Assembly: GCA_900316235.1 (NCBI GenBank)
Contig: ONCC01000027.1
Location: forward strand, 1 to 35,576
Origin: an uncultured Bacteroidales bacterium
Lineage (GTDB): Bacteria; Bacteroidota; Bacteroidia; Bacteroidales; P3
Reading direction: 5' to 3'
DNA length: 35,576 nt
Made by a program: the position numbers and the translations under genes. Under the pieces are notes generated by a model. The model was not told where the DNA came from and made no database searches. It saw only the letters and a program-made list of their open reading frames with translations. How positions within the stretch are numbered: the stretch's first letter is position 1; every line of letters begins with the position of its first letter. Shown one piece after another: positions 26,806 through 33,348 of this stretch.

Positions 26806-27273
26806 ATGGAAACACCAATTCTTAATGAACATAATAAGGCCGAAGAGCCTAGAATGCATTCTTGCGAGCATATATTGAACCAGACGATGGTGCGGATGTT
26901 TGGCTGTCCGCGGTCGCGCAACGCTCATATCGAAAAGAAGAAGAGCAAGTGCGACTACCTCCTCGACGCCTGCCCCACGGAGGAGCAGGTGCAGGAGATT
27001 GAGCGCCGCGTGAACGAGGTGATAGGCCGCCATCTGGATGTCAGCTACGAGTTCGTGAAGAGGGGAGAGGTGCCGCCGGAGGTGGACCTCTGGAAGCTGC
27101 CCGACGACGCCAGCGAGACGCTACGCCTCGTCCGTATCGGCGACTACGACCTCTGCGCCTGCGTCGGCACACATGTGCAGAATACCTCCGAGATAGGCAC
27201 CTTCAAGATTATCTCTCACGACTATAACGCTGACACCCACACCTGGCGGATGAGGTTCAAACTGGCAGAGTAG
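26806..27273 (+). CDS. AlaX-like tRNA-editing domain protein
   Basis: A 155-residue stand-alone editing (tRNA_SAD) domain related to the alanyl/threonyl-tRNA synthetase editing site. The zinc ligands are present: HxxxH at His18/His22 (HSCEH) and CxxxH at Cys119/His123 (CVGTH). Such proteins hydrolyse mischarged Ser-tRNA(Ala) or Gly-tRNA(Ala) in the cytoplasm. I chose the ATG at 26806 (METPILNEHN); an in-frame ATG at 26782 is possible but falls close to the divergent promoter region. The next gene, a zinc macrodomain protein, starts 1 bp after the stop, so the two are almost certainly co-translated. Confidence 0.85.
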   Translation: METPILNEHNKAEEPRMHSCEHILNQTMVRMFGCPRSRNAHIEKKKSKCDYLLDACPTEEQVQEIERRVNEVIGRHLDVSYEFVKRGEVPPEVDLWKLPDDASETLRLVRIGDYDLCACVGTHVQNTSEIGTFKIISHDYNADTHTWRMRFKLAE

Positions 27274-27274
27274 A

Positions 27275-28003
27275 ATGGACAGACTCGAAAATATAGACTT
27301 CTGTATCCGTTACTTGATGGAGCAAACCGAGGCAACGGCTCAGATTCCCAAGAGCCTGCCCGCAAAGAAGCAGTTGCTCCGCACGCTGATGAATGTATGG
27401 GAACCTCAACAGTTGAGCGACGACTTCCTTGTGGCTCAGGATGCCGAATTGCAGATGCAGTTGAAAGATAAGGGAGTGATTAGGACTCGCAAGAGATTGT
27501 GGCAGGGGGATATCACGAGACTCAAGGTCGATGCGATAGTCAATGCCGCCAATCCCCGCGGTCTTGGTTGTTGGAATCCTCTCCACCCCTGTGTCGACAA
27601 TGATATCCACTCCGCAGCGGGACTGCAACTTAGACAGGAGTGCAACAACATTCTTCAAGGTGAAGAGATTGCCACGGGTGGTGCCATCATCACTCCGGGA
27701 TATAACCTGCCAGCGAAATATGTCATCCACACTGTGGGACCGGTCATTGAGAACGGTATCCCTACTGTGGGGCAGGAGGAACAGCTGGCCGGATGCTACC
27801 GAAGCTGCCTGTGGCTTGCCCGGCAGTACAACTGCCATAGCATTGCCTTCTGCTGTATCTCCACCGGCGATTTCCATTTCCCCAAACGCCGAGCCGCCGA
27901 GATAGCCATCAAAACCTGCCGGGAAGCCCGCATCCGCGTGATCTTCAACGTCTATAAAGACATCGACTACGCCATCTACAAGGAGCTCCTGCGGCTGCGT
28001 TGA
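27275..28003 (+). CDS. Zinc-dependent macrodomain protein-ADP-ribose hydrolase
   Basis: A 242-residue protein with an N-terminal helical extension (1-70) and a macrodomain (about 72-242). The zinc motif of the SpyMacroD/SauMacro class is clear: LGCWNPLHPCVDNDIHSAAG, with Cys99, His104 and Cys106. The NAANPRG and GGAIITPGYNLPAKYVIHTVGP segments form the ADP-ribose pocket. Studied relatives remove ADP-ribose from modified proteins and in Gram-positive pathogens sit beside sirtuin and lipoyl genes, none of which are here. The ATG at 27275 is 1 bp after the AlaX-like stop. A hairpin follows the stop. Confidence 0.9.
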   Translation: MDRLENIDFCIRYLMEQTEATAQIPKSLPAKKQLLRTLMNVWEPQQLSDDFLVAQDAELQMQLKDKGVIRTRKRLWQGDITRLKVDAIVNAANPRGLGCWNPLHPCVDNDIHSAAGLQLRQECNNILQGEEIATGGAIITPGYNLPAKYVIHTVGPVIENGIPTVGQEEQLAGCYRSCLWLARQYNCHSIAFCCISTGDFHFPKRRAAEIAIKTCREARIRVIFNVYKDIDYAIYKELLRLR

Positions 28004-28032
28004 GATATACACCGAAAGGAAGTACCCTATTG

Positions 28033-28072
28033 CAACACGCCTCTGTAGTAAATTTGCTGCAGAGGCGTGTTG
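28033..28072. terminator. Hairpin between convergent genes
   Basis: Perfect 13-bp arms CAACACGCCTCTG (28033-28045) and CAGAGGCGTGTTG (28060-28072) with a 14-nt loop, located between the macrodomain and CAT-like stop codons. The T tail is weak, so termination efficiency is uncertain. Confidence 0.7.
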
Positions 28073-28085
28073 TTTATGTGGCATG

Positions 28086-28712
28086 TTATATTACAAGTGT
28101 GTTGATTCCCTCTTGGAGGCCGTTGAGGAAGCGGGCGGCTTCGAAGCCGTCCATCTGGGCATGGTGGAACTGGAAGGAGACGGGCAGCGTGGTCTTGAAG
28201 AATCCCCTCCGGTATTTGCCCCAGGCAAGGAAGGGGTCGGTGAACATCTCGGAGTAGACGCTCACCACCGAGTCGATTTCGCATAGCGACAATGCCGAGG
28301 TGTCGATGGCCATGTATTGTTCGCCCAGGAGGTGGTCCTCGTTGGTGTCGCTGACCTGACGTGTCAGCCGGAGGTACTCTTCGTTGAACCGTTGGATGTC
28401 CTCCGAGAAGGGTATGTCGCAGAGATGGGCCTCGCCCTTGGAGGTCATCACGACGGTGTTGACCGCCAGGCGGTCGTACCGCCACAGGCGTCCGCCGGCC
28501 GGCAGGGTGTAGAACTCGGCGATGGGGCTTGCCGCGTGGCCGATGCACCAACACATCAGCATGTTGGTCTTCAGCCCTTTTCTCCGACCCGCCTTGACAA
28601 GCCTGCCGATATTGAAGGTCTTGGTGATGGTCACTTTCGGCATCGGGGCATTCTTCCAGAGCTCAAATGCCCTTCCACGCAGCGATGATTGGGGGTCTAT
28701 CTCTCTTCTCAT
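28086..28712 (-). CDS. CAT-like (type A) O-acetyltransferase family protein
   Basis: A 208-residue protein of the chloramphenicol acetyltransferase fold. The active-site motif HHxxxDG is at 183-189 (FHHAQMDGF). The N-terminal MRREIDPQSS and AFELWKNAPMP and the AEFYTLPAGGRLWRYD block fit the family. Close relatives in Bacteroidota are often plain chromosomal genes with no proven resistance role, so the substrate should be left open. I chose the ATG at 28712 because a -7 box lies at 28753-28761, upstream of it; the longer start at 28775 would lie before the promoter. Confidence 0.85.
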   Translation of the reverse strand: MRREIDPQSSLRGRAFELWKNAPMPKVTITKTFNIGRLVKAGRRKGLKTNMLMCWCIGHAASPIAEFYTLPAGGRLWRYDRLAVNTVVMTSKGEAHLCDIPFSEDIQRFNEEYLRLTRQVSDTNEDHLLGEQYMAIDTSALSLCEIDSVVSVYSEMFTDPFLAWGKYRRGFFKTTLPVSFQFHHAQMDGFEAARFLNGLQEGINTLVI

Positions 28713-28752
28713 ATCAAAAAAGAACAGTCGTTCTGTTGGTTTGTTATCGGTT

Positions 28753-28761
28753 GCAAAGATA
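28753..28761 (-). promoter_or_regulatory. -7 element for the CAT-like gene
   Basis: TATCTTTGC on the minus strand (28761-28753), a full match to the Bacteroidota -7 box. The -33 element is weak (TTTC). Predicted leader is about 35 nt to the ATG at 28712. Confidence 0.5.
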
Positions 28762-28791
28762 CTCTTTTTTCGCAATACCGTGGAAATAATA

Positions 28792-28824
28792 TTTTCCCAT
28801 GTGGCGGGAAATGTGTATATTTGC
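28792..28824 (+). promoter_or_regulatory. Possible promoter upstream of the AT-rich lipoprotein gene
   Basis: TTTT at 28792-28795, a 20-bp gap, then TATATTTGC at 28816-28824. The -7 box is a full match; the -33 box is imperfect. The start would be near 28832, giving a leader of about 195 nt that includes a 19-bp direct repeat. Confidence 0.4.
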
Positions 28825-28962
28825 AGTGTGAAACAAAAATGGGAAGATGCTTATAACTCGCTGATAGTAACCCTCCCCACGAATTGCACAGGTGATCGTC
28901 GGGAGTCTTTCCTTTTTGTTTTTAATTCATTTGCCACTCTCTGCCGCAATGTTGCGGCGGGG

Positions 28963-29009
28963 CGGGATTGGTTTGTAATTTCTAAAATAACGGGATTGGT
29001 TTGTAATTT
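28963..29009. repeat. 19-bp direct repeat in a 5' leader
   Basis: CGGGATTGGTTTGTAATTT occurs at 28963-28981 and again at 28991-29009, with a 28-bp period, directly before the lipoprotein gene. Outside the repeat the sequence is AT-rich. Possible operator or duplication scar. Confidence 0.75.
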
Positions 29010-29025
29010 TTTAAATAAATTGAAT

Positions 29026-29634
29026 ATGAAGAAACTCTTTTTGCTCGGCGCGATGGTGTGCGCCCTCGGAATGATGACCGCCTGCAAAAGCGGGATAGAG
29101 GGGAACGCAACTGGAGAAGAGGCGATGAATATGCAGCCGTATAAATCTCAAGTATGGATTGACAACTTTCTTTCTGCTGACCACACAGACACTCTGCAAG
29201 TAAAACTATGGACGGAAACAAGCAATCAGTTTATAACCGAAGTACCCAACGACACAACAGCAGATTGGTGGTGCTGGTATCAAGAAAACAAAGTCAATGC
29301 AGTTCTTTTTTTGCGTGACATTGAACCGCTTTACCTTCCATATGCTTATGCCCTCGCGCAATGTTATCCCATCACAGAGGGTAATAAAAGAGCAATAGTA
29401 ATTGTTCCGTACGCAGCACAACCATCAAACTGGGTTCAATGCGGAATTTACATAATAACCGATAACAAATGGATAGAACAAAAATCTTTCAGCATTGCAT
29501 TGTGGGATGATTGTGGTGGCAAGGCAAGTTTGGAGGAATGTCTAATAAAGAAGAATGGCCGATGGATGTACGCCGATCAGTTTGACATTAATATAGAGCC
29601 GAAAGAAAACCCATACCAATACGTTTTCGATTAG
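29026..29634 (+). CDS. Putative lipoprotein of unknown function
   Basis: A 202-residue protein starting at the ATG 29026. It has a lipoprotein-like signal (KKLFLLGAMVCALG, then MMTAC with Cys20 as the likely lipidated residue). The mature part is rich in Trp and acidic residues (DTTADWWCWYQENK; SFSIALWDDCGGK), as in Bacteroidota hypothetical lipoproteins, but no domain is recognised. The gene is AT-richer than the core genes. A frame extends upstream to 28522, but that part overlaps the CAT-like gene on the other strand. The next gene is 32 bp downstream and probably shares a transcript. Confidence 0.7.
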   Translation: MKKLFLLGAMVCALGMMTACKSGIEGNATGEEAMNMQPYKSQVWIDNFLSADHTDTLQVKLWTETSNQFITEVPNDTTADWWCWYQENKVNAVLFLRDIEPLYLPYAYALAQCYPITEGNKRAIVIVPYAAQPSNWVQCGIYIITDNKWIEQKSFSIALWDDCGGKASLEECLIKKNGRWMYADQFDINIEPKENPYQYVFD

Positions 29635-29666
29635 GCAGTGATGAATATAGATAAAGGGTAGAACAA

Positions 29667-30356
29667 ATGAAACGATTGATTATATTAATATCTTTCTTGC
29701 TGACAGCCGTACAATTGTTTGCGCAAACGCAGTACGACTATTACGAAGGAAAAGATGCCTATGGTGGTGTTGATACCGCTATTACTGGTTTAAAGATTAT
29801 TGGGATAATAGTTCTTGCAGTTGTTGTCATTTTGGCTATTGCTGCAATTTATGGATATTTTGCAGGATGGTTTAGCCATAACGATAATAGAGATATTCCA
29901 ACAAATACAAACCACATTCCGAAAAAGGATAGCAAATCTGTCAATGACATATATTCTAAATTATTAGATGTAGTAATTGTAACAGGGAAAACGATAGAGG
30001 CTTTTTATACGTGTACAGATGGTTCAAAAATCAAATCAAAATATTGGTATGAGATAGAGTCGATAAAATACAACTATAATCTTGACGTTAAAGAATCATC
30101 TGTTGATACTCATATCAGCTTATGTGAATACCATGGAAATAGTATTGAAGAATGTGATGTAATATCAGATAGTGTTGCACGGGTAACAATAAAGTATTGG
30201 ATAGTTAAGCAAGATAATTTTGAACCAGGCTATTTACATTTTAGAGAAATCAGACCATGCAAAGTAAGACTATATGATTTTAAAAAGATAGATTATGATG
30301 ACATGTACTTTGTCCAGAATCCCAATGTAGCAATGAAACCTCTAGCAAATTACTAA
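29667..30356 (+). CDS. Small exported/membrane protein of unknown function
   Basis: A 229-residue protein with a signal peptide at 1-20 (LIILISFLLTAVQLFAQ) and a second strongly hydrophobic segment at about 41-67 (GLKIIGIIVLAVVVILAIAAIYGYF). The rest is soluble, rich in Tyr, Ser, Asp and Lys, and probably beta-rich (SVDTHISLCEYHGNS; RVTIKYWIVKQ). No known domain is seen. The low GC content contrasts strongly with the core genes. It follows the lipoprotein gene by 32 bp. Function unknown. Confidence 0.68.
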   Translation: MKRLIILISFLLTAVQLFAQTQYDYYEGKDAYGGVDTAITGLKIIGIIVLAVVVILAIAAIYGYFAGWFSHNDNRDIPTNTNHIPKKDSKSVNDIYSKLLDVVIVTGKTIEAFYTCTDGSKIKSKYWYEIESIKYNYNLDVKESSVDTHISLCEYHGNSIEECDVISDSVARVTIKYWIVKQDNFEPGYLHFREIRPCKVRLYDFKKIDYDDMYFVQNPNVAMKPLANY

Positions 30357-30416
30357 CAACAGAAGACAGATGTTTACACTAATAATAGTTTAAAACGCAA
30401 AAGAAAGGAGCAAATT

Positions 30417-30509
30417 ATGCCTTTTTTTTACAACAAAGTGCAAAGGGGCAACCCGCGCGGCCAAACGGTTTTGAAAACGACTGTCACGGGTCGTGAAAGA
30501 GCTAAATGA
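30417..30509 (+). pseudogene. HU-like DNA-binding protein fragment running into repeats
   Basis: The start ATG at 30417 has a good Shine-Dalgarno-like AAAGGAG 7 bp upstream. The first codons read MPFFYNKVQRGNPR, which resembles the N-terminus of Bacteroidales HU-family (IHF-like) proteins, many of which begin with a YxKVQRxNP motif. From residue 15 the frame enters the 41-bp repeat array and ends after 30 codons at the TGA 30507-30509. The rest of an HU protein (about 110-150 residues) is absent. I read it as a decapitated remnant; a genuine 30-residue peptide is the alternative. Confidence 0.5.
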
Positions 30510-30747
30510 TTTTGAAAATGGCCGTCACGGGTCGTGAAAACGCCAAATGATTTTGGAAATGGCTGTCACTGGTTGCAAAAGTAGGTTTTGAAATTGAAAC
30601 AAGGTTTTGCAGGGGTGCAAAAGGGTGTTTTGAAAATGAAACAGGGTTTCGCAGGGTGCGAAAGGGCCTTTCGGATTGAAAACATTGTTTTGCAGGGTTG
30701 CAACGGGGTGTTTTGAAACGAAAACATAGTTTTGCAGGGCTACAACG
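30461..30747. repeat. Degenerate array of seven about 41-bp repeats (array 1)
   Basis: Unit starts can be placed at 30461, 30502, 30543, 30583, 30624, 30665 and 30706, with lengths 41, 41, 40, 41, 41, 41 and 42. The first three share ATTTTGAAAATGG or close variants and a GTCACGGGTCGTGAAA-type tail. The last four share a GTTTTGCAGGG(G)TGCAA-type core. No unit is exact and there are no unique spacers. The array ends 44 bp before the ATG at 30792. Confidence 0.85.
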
Positions 30748-30791
30748 CGGCCTCTCGGAATGAAATACTAACAACGTAATACTACATAGAT

Positions 30792-30836
30792 ATGGAAGCA
30801 ATCAAATTTGACGAAAAAACATTGTCGCGGTTCCCG
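30792..30836 (+). pseudogene. Truncated start of an MDAIKF-family (DUF6261-like) gene
   Basis: Fifteen codons reading MEAIKFDEKTLSRFP match the start of the gene at 35172 (MDAIKFSDKALSVFP) at the protein level. After residue 15 the sequence changes: it continues in frame through a promoter and into the nucleotidyltransferase at 30903, giving a 139-residue fused frame. The rest of the MDAIKF protein is missing here, so this is a 5' remnant. The fused protein could be made at low level. Confidence 0.6.
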
Positions 30837-30850
30837 TCCCACAAATTTAT

Positions 30851-30882
30851 TTTGCTGTGTCGAAAAGATTGTGTATTTTTGC
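30851..30882 (+). promoter_or_regulatory. Bacteroidota-type promoter for the MNT-HEPN pair
   Basis: TTTG at 30851-30854, a 19-bp gap, then TATTTTTGC at 30874-30882, a full consensus match. The predicted start is near 30889, about 14 nt before the ATG at 30903. This supports the short start for the nucleotidyltransferase. Confidence 0.78.
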
Positions 30883-30902
30883 AAACTGAAATCAATGACA
30901 TT

Positions 30903-31211
30903 ATGAAACGTCCAACAATCACAGAAGCCATCAAAAAGGGTCTCGATTCCCTGCCACTTGACATTGAAGTGTGGCTTTACGGCAGCGAGGCCCGAGGCGA
31001 TGCACGTCCCGACTCGGACATCGACTTGCTGGTGCTTTTTAACAAGCCAAAAGTTGATTTCGATGACAAGGATAAAATATATGACATCACCTATCCGATA
31101 GAGTTGGAAAAGGGTGTGCTGATTAATCCATTCATTATTTCCAAAGAGCAATGGGCGTCGCGCATGACACCTTTTCGTGATAATGTGGAAACTGATAGAG
31201 TTAGATTATAG
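30903..31211 (+). CDS. Minimal nucleotidyltransferase (MNT), antitoxin-like
   Basis: A 102-residue member of the DNA polymerase beta-like nucleotidyltransferase family. The GS-x10-DxD active site is intact: Gly27-Ser28 in YGSEARG, then Asp39-Ile-Asp41 (DIDLLVLF). In studied MntA-HepT pairs this enzyme attaches AMP to the HEPN toxin and blocks it. The start is the ATG at 30903, right after a consensus promoter; a 37-codon in-frame extension to 30792 is a remnant of another gene. The HEPN gene begins 3 bp after the stop, so the two are an operon. Function as an antitoxin is inferred from the pairing. Confidence 0.85.
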   Translation: MKRPTITEAIKKGLDSLPLDIEVWLYGSEARGDARPDSDIDLLVLFNKPKVDFDDKDKIYDITYPIELEKGVLINPFIISKEQWASRMTPFRDNVETDRVRL

Positions 31212-31213
31212 CC

Positions 31214-31633
31214 ATGCTTACAAATCAGGAAAGAATTGATATTGTGCGCTACCGGATGGAATGCGCCGAAAAGACATTAGGCGAAATAGAGAATCTTTTT
31301 GCCCTCAAATATTACAACAACGCTGCCAACCGTATGTATTATGCCTGTTATTATGCCGTGAGTGCGCTGTTGGTTGCCAATGGCATCACCACCAAATCAC
31401 ACGAAGGTGTGATTCAGATGTTCGGTTTGCATTTCATTCGCCCTGGTATTTTCCCTGCCTATTTTGGCAGAAACTACAGCCAACTGTTCAACGAGCGGCT
31501 CACGGGAGATTATGAAGACCTTTTTAACCACGACGAGGTGTCCACTGCCGAACTCTATCCCAAGGCCAAAGAAATTGTTGCAGCCGTCAAGGAGAAGGTC
31601 GAAGTCTGGTTGGCTGAGAATGCTAGACAATAA
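31214..31633 (+). CDS. HEPN domain protein paired with the nucleotidyltransferase
   Basis: A 139-residue all-helical HEPN protein (PF05168-like) with the typical NRMYYACYYAVSALL helix (39-53) and KSHEGV (61-66), then YSQLFNERLTGDYED (88-102). In toxin-antitoxin pairs HEPN proteins are often RNases with an Rx4-6H motif. I do not see that motif here; Arg95 is instead followed by GDY (98-100). It may use another chemistry, or bind nucleotide or act as a partner subunit. It starts 3 bp after the MNT gene. The GC content is lower than that of the core genes, and a hairpin follows the stop. Confidence 0.85.
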   Translation: MLTNQERIDIVRYRMECAEKTLGEIENLFALKYYNNAANRMYYACYYAVSALLVANGITTKSHEGVIQMFGLHFIRPGIFPAYFGRNYSQLFNERLTGDYEDLFNHDEVSTAELYPKAKEIVAAVKEKVEVWLAENARQ

Positions 31634-31644
31634 TTTGTAACACC

Positions 31645-31666
31645 ATTTTCGTAACCTCACGAAAAT
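31645..31666 (+). terminator. Weak hairpin after the HEPN gene
   Basis: Arms ATTTTCGT (31645-31652) and ACGAAAAT (31659-31666) around a 6-nt loop, 12 bp after the HEPN stop. There is no strong T tail. Confidence 0.45.
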
Positions 31667-31680
31667 AGTCATTAATCATT

Positions 31681-31715
31681 AAAAACCTCGGCTGGCATTG
31701 CCAACCGAGGCTTTT
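31681..31715 (-). terminator. Terminator of the groEL remnant
   Basis: On the minus strand, CCTCGGTTGG pairs with CCAGCCGAGG (one G-U pair) and a run of T follows. Arms are 31686-31695 and 31701-31710. It lies 40 bp past the groEL stop codon and is the natural groEL terminator. Confidence 0.85.
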
Positions 31716-31754
31716 GTTATAAGCAGCAGTATTATCTTAACTACTGCCGACGGA

Positions 31755-32663
31755 TCAATACATGCCGCCCATGCCGCCCATGCCGGGGTTGCCGGCGGGC
31801 ATTGGGGGTTCGGGTTCCTTGATGTCGCAGAGGACGCACTCGGTGGTGAGGAGCATGCCGGCGATAGAGGCGGCGTTCTCCAGGGCCACACGGGTCACCT
31901 TGGCGGGGTCGATGACGCCGCTCTGGAACAGGTTCTCGTATTTCTCGGCGCGGGCATTGTAGCCGTAGTCACCCTTGCCGTTCTTCACCTCGTTGACGAC
32001 GACGCTGCCTTCCAGGCCGGCGTTCTCGACAATCATGCGGAGGGGCTCCTCGACGGCGCGACGGATGATCTCGATGCCGAGCTTCTCGTCCTCGTTCTCG
32101 GGCTTCACGGCCTCGAGCTTCTGGGCGGCGCGGATAAGAGCGGTGCCGCCACCGGGGATGATACCCTCTTCGACAGCTGCGCGGGTGGCGTGCAGGGCAT
32201 CGTCGAAGCGGTCTTTCTTCTCCTTCATCTCCACCTCGGAGGCTGCGCCGACGTAGATGACTGCCACGCCGCCGGCCAGCTTGGCCAGACGCTCCTGCAG
32301 TTTCTCGCGGTCGTAGTCACTGGTGGTCTTCTCAATCTGGGCTTTGATCTGACCCACGCGGGCCTTGATGGCGTCGCTGTCGCCCTTGCCGCTGACGATG
32401 GTGGTGTTGTCCTTGTCGATGCTGATCTTCTCGCTCTGGCCGAGCATGCTGAGGTCGGCGTCCTCGAGTTTGTAGCCTTTCTCCTCGCTGATGACGGTGC
32501 CACCGGTGAGGATGGCGATGTCTTCGAGCATCTCCTTGCGGCGGTCGCCGAAGCCGGGGGCCTTGACGGCGGCAATCTTCAGGCTGCCGCACAGGCGGTT
32601 GACCACGAGGGTAGCCAGAGCCTCGCTCTCGACGTCCTCAGCGATGATGAGGAGAGGACGGCC
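31755..32663 (-). pseudogene. groEL: 3' half of groEL (60 kDa chaperonin), N-terminus missing
   Basis: The translated fragment (302 residues) matches GroEL from about residue 244 to the end: [19 protein letters not shown], then [35 protein letters not shown], and the C-terminal GGMGGMY tail. Homology stops at Gly-Arg-Pro (32663), and an in-frame TGA follows at 32672-32670. Residues 1-243, including the N-terminal equatorial and ATP-binding part, are absent, as is groES. One substitution stands out: NRLCG where most GroEL have NRLRG. The remaining frame is intact. It cannot make a functional chaperonin alone. A real truncation by rearrangement or an assembly join are both possible. Confidence 0.9.
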
Positions 32664-32802
32664 TTGAGGTCAATCATGGACAAGGGCTTGCAGGTGTGCA
32701 CCTCGTAGACGGTACGAGGACAGACTTCGTAAAACATCCAAGAAAATGAAGAAAAAAAGGTATTTTTGCAAAAAAATAATAGGATTCATGTCAAAAAAAA
32801 AA

Positions 32803-32811
32803 TATTTTTGC
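32803..32811 (+). promoter_or_regulatory. -7 element for the sigma factor operon
   Basis: TATTTTTGC at 32803-32811 matches the Bacteroidota -7 box; a second copy is at 32761-32769. Neither has a clear TTTG at -33; the upstream DNA is A-rich. The first gives a start near 32819, about 26 nt before the ATG at 32845. Confidence 0.45.
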
Positions 32812-32844
32812 GTCTAATGTAGTAGAATGTTTATTTTCGAAGGT

Positions 32845-33348
32845 ATGAAATCAAAAGAAGAACAAGAAAAATTCATTAACACGCTACGGCAGAATGACGG
32901 CGTAATTTTCAAAATATGCATGATGTTCACGGACCGACAACCAGATAATATTCGAGATTTATATCAAGATATTGTTTGCAACCTTTGGGAGAGTCGTGAA
33001 AAATTCCGTGAAGAATGCTCAACTCGGACGTGGTTTTACAGAATCGGTTTAAGTACAGCAGTGTCGCAATTACGAAAACGCCGACACACTCCCCTTATTA
33101 TAGAGCTAACTAAGGAAATGGAGGAATCCATTAAGGAGGAAAAACAAGATGAACGGATAGAAGAGCTATACAACATGATAAATCAGCTGAATAAAGCCGA
33201 CAAATCACTTATACTTCTTTATGTAGACGACATCCCCATCAATGAAATTGCCGGAATAATGGGTATATCCTATATGGCTGCCGCCAAAAGATTATCGCGC
33301 ATCAAAGATAAATTGCAAACGCTAAAAATTATGCAAGATGGAAAATAA
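32845..33348 (+). CDS. ECF-type RNA polymerase sigma factor
   Basis: A 167-residue sigma-70 family protein. Region 2 is visible in NIRDLYQDIVCNLWESREKF and TRTWFYRIGLSTAVSQLRKRR, and region 4 in LNKADKSLILLYVDDIPINEIAGIMGISYMAAAKRLSRIKDKL (a helix-turn-helix). I chose the ATG at 32845 (MKSKEEQEKF), preceded by GAAGG; the in-frame ATG at 32827 would add six residues and sits only 8 nt after the predicted transcript start. The 3' end overlaps the next gene by 11 bp. Low GC content contrasts with the core genes. It probably controls its own operon. Confidence 0.86.
   Translation: MKSKEEQEKFINTLRQNDGVIFKICMMFTDRQPDNIRDLYQDIVCNLWESREKFREECSTRTWFYRIGLSTAVSQLRKRRHTPLIIELTKEMEESIKEEKQDERIEELYNMINQLNKADKSLILLYVDDIPINEIAGIMGISYMAAAKRLSRIKDKLQTLKIMQDGK

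Noticed and set aside
28522..29025. N-terminal extension of the lipoprotein gene
   Set aside because: The extension overlaps the CAT-like gene antisense and precedes a clear lipoprotein signal at 29026.
31698..32708. Plus-strand open frame opposite the groEL remnant
   Set aside because: Shadow of groEL codon bias, with low-complexity translation.
32664..32760. A short coding start (MFYEVCPRT...) on the minus strand upstream of the groEL remnant
   Set aside because: It runs out of frame into groEL and I recognise no family; it may be the edge of an unrelated sequence joined to groEL.
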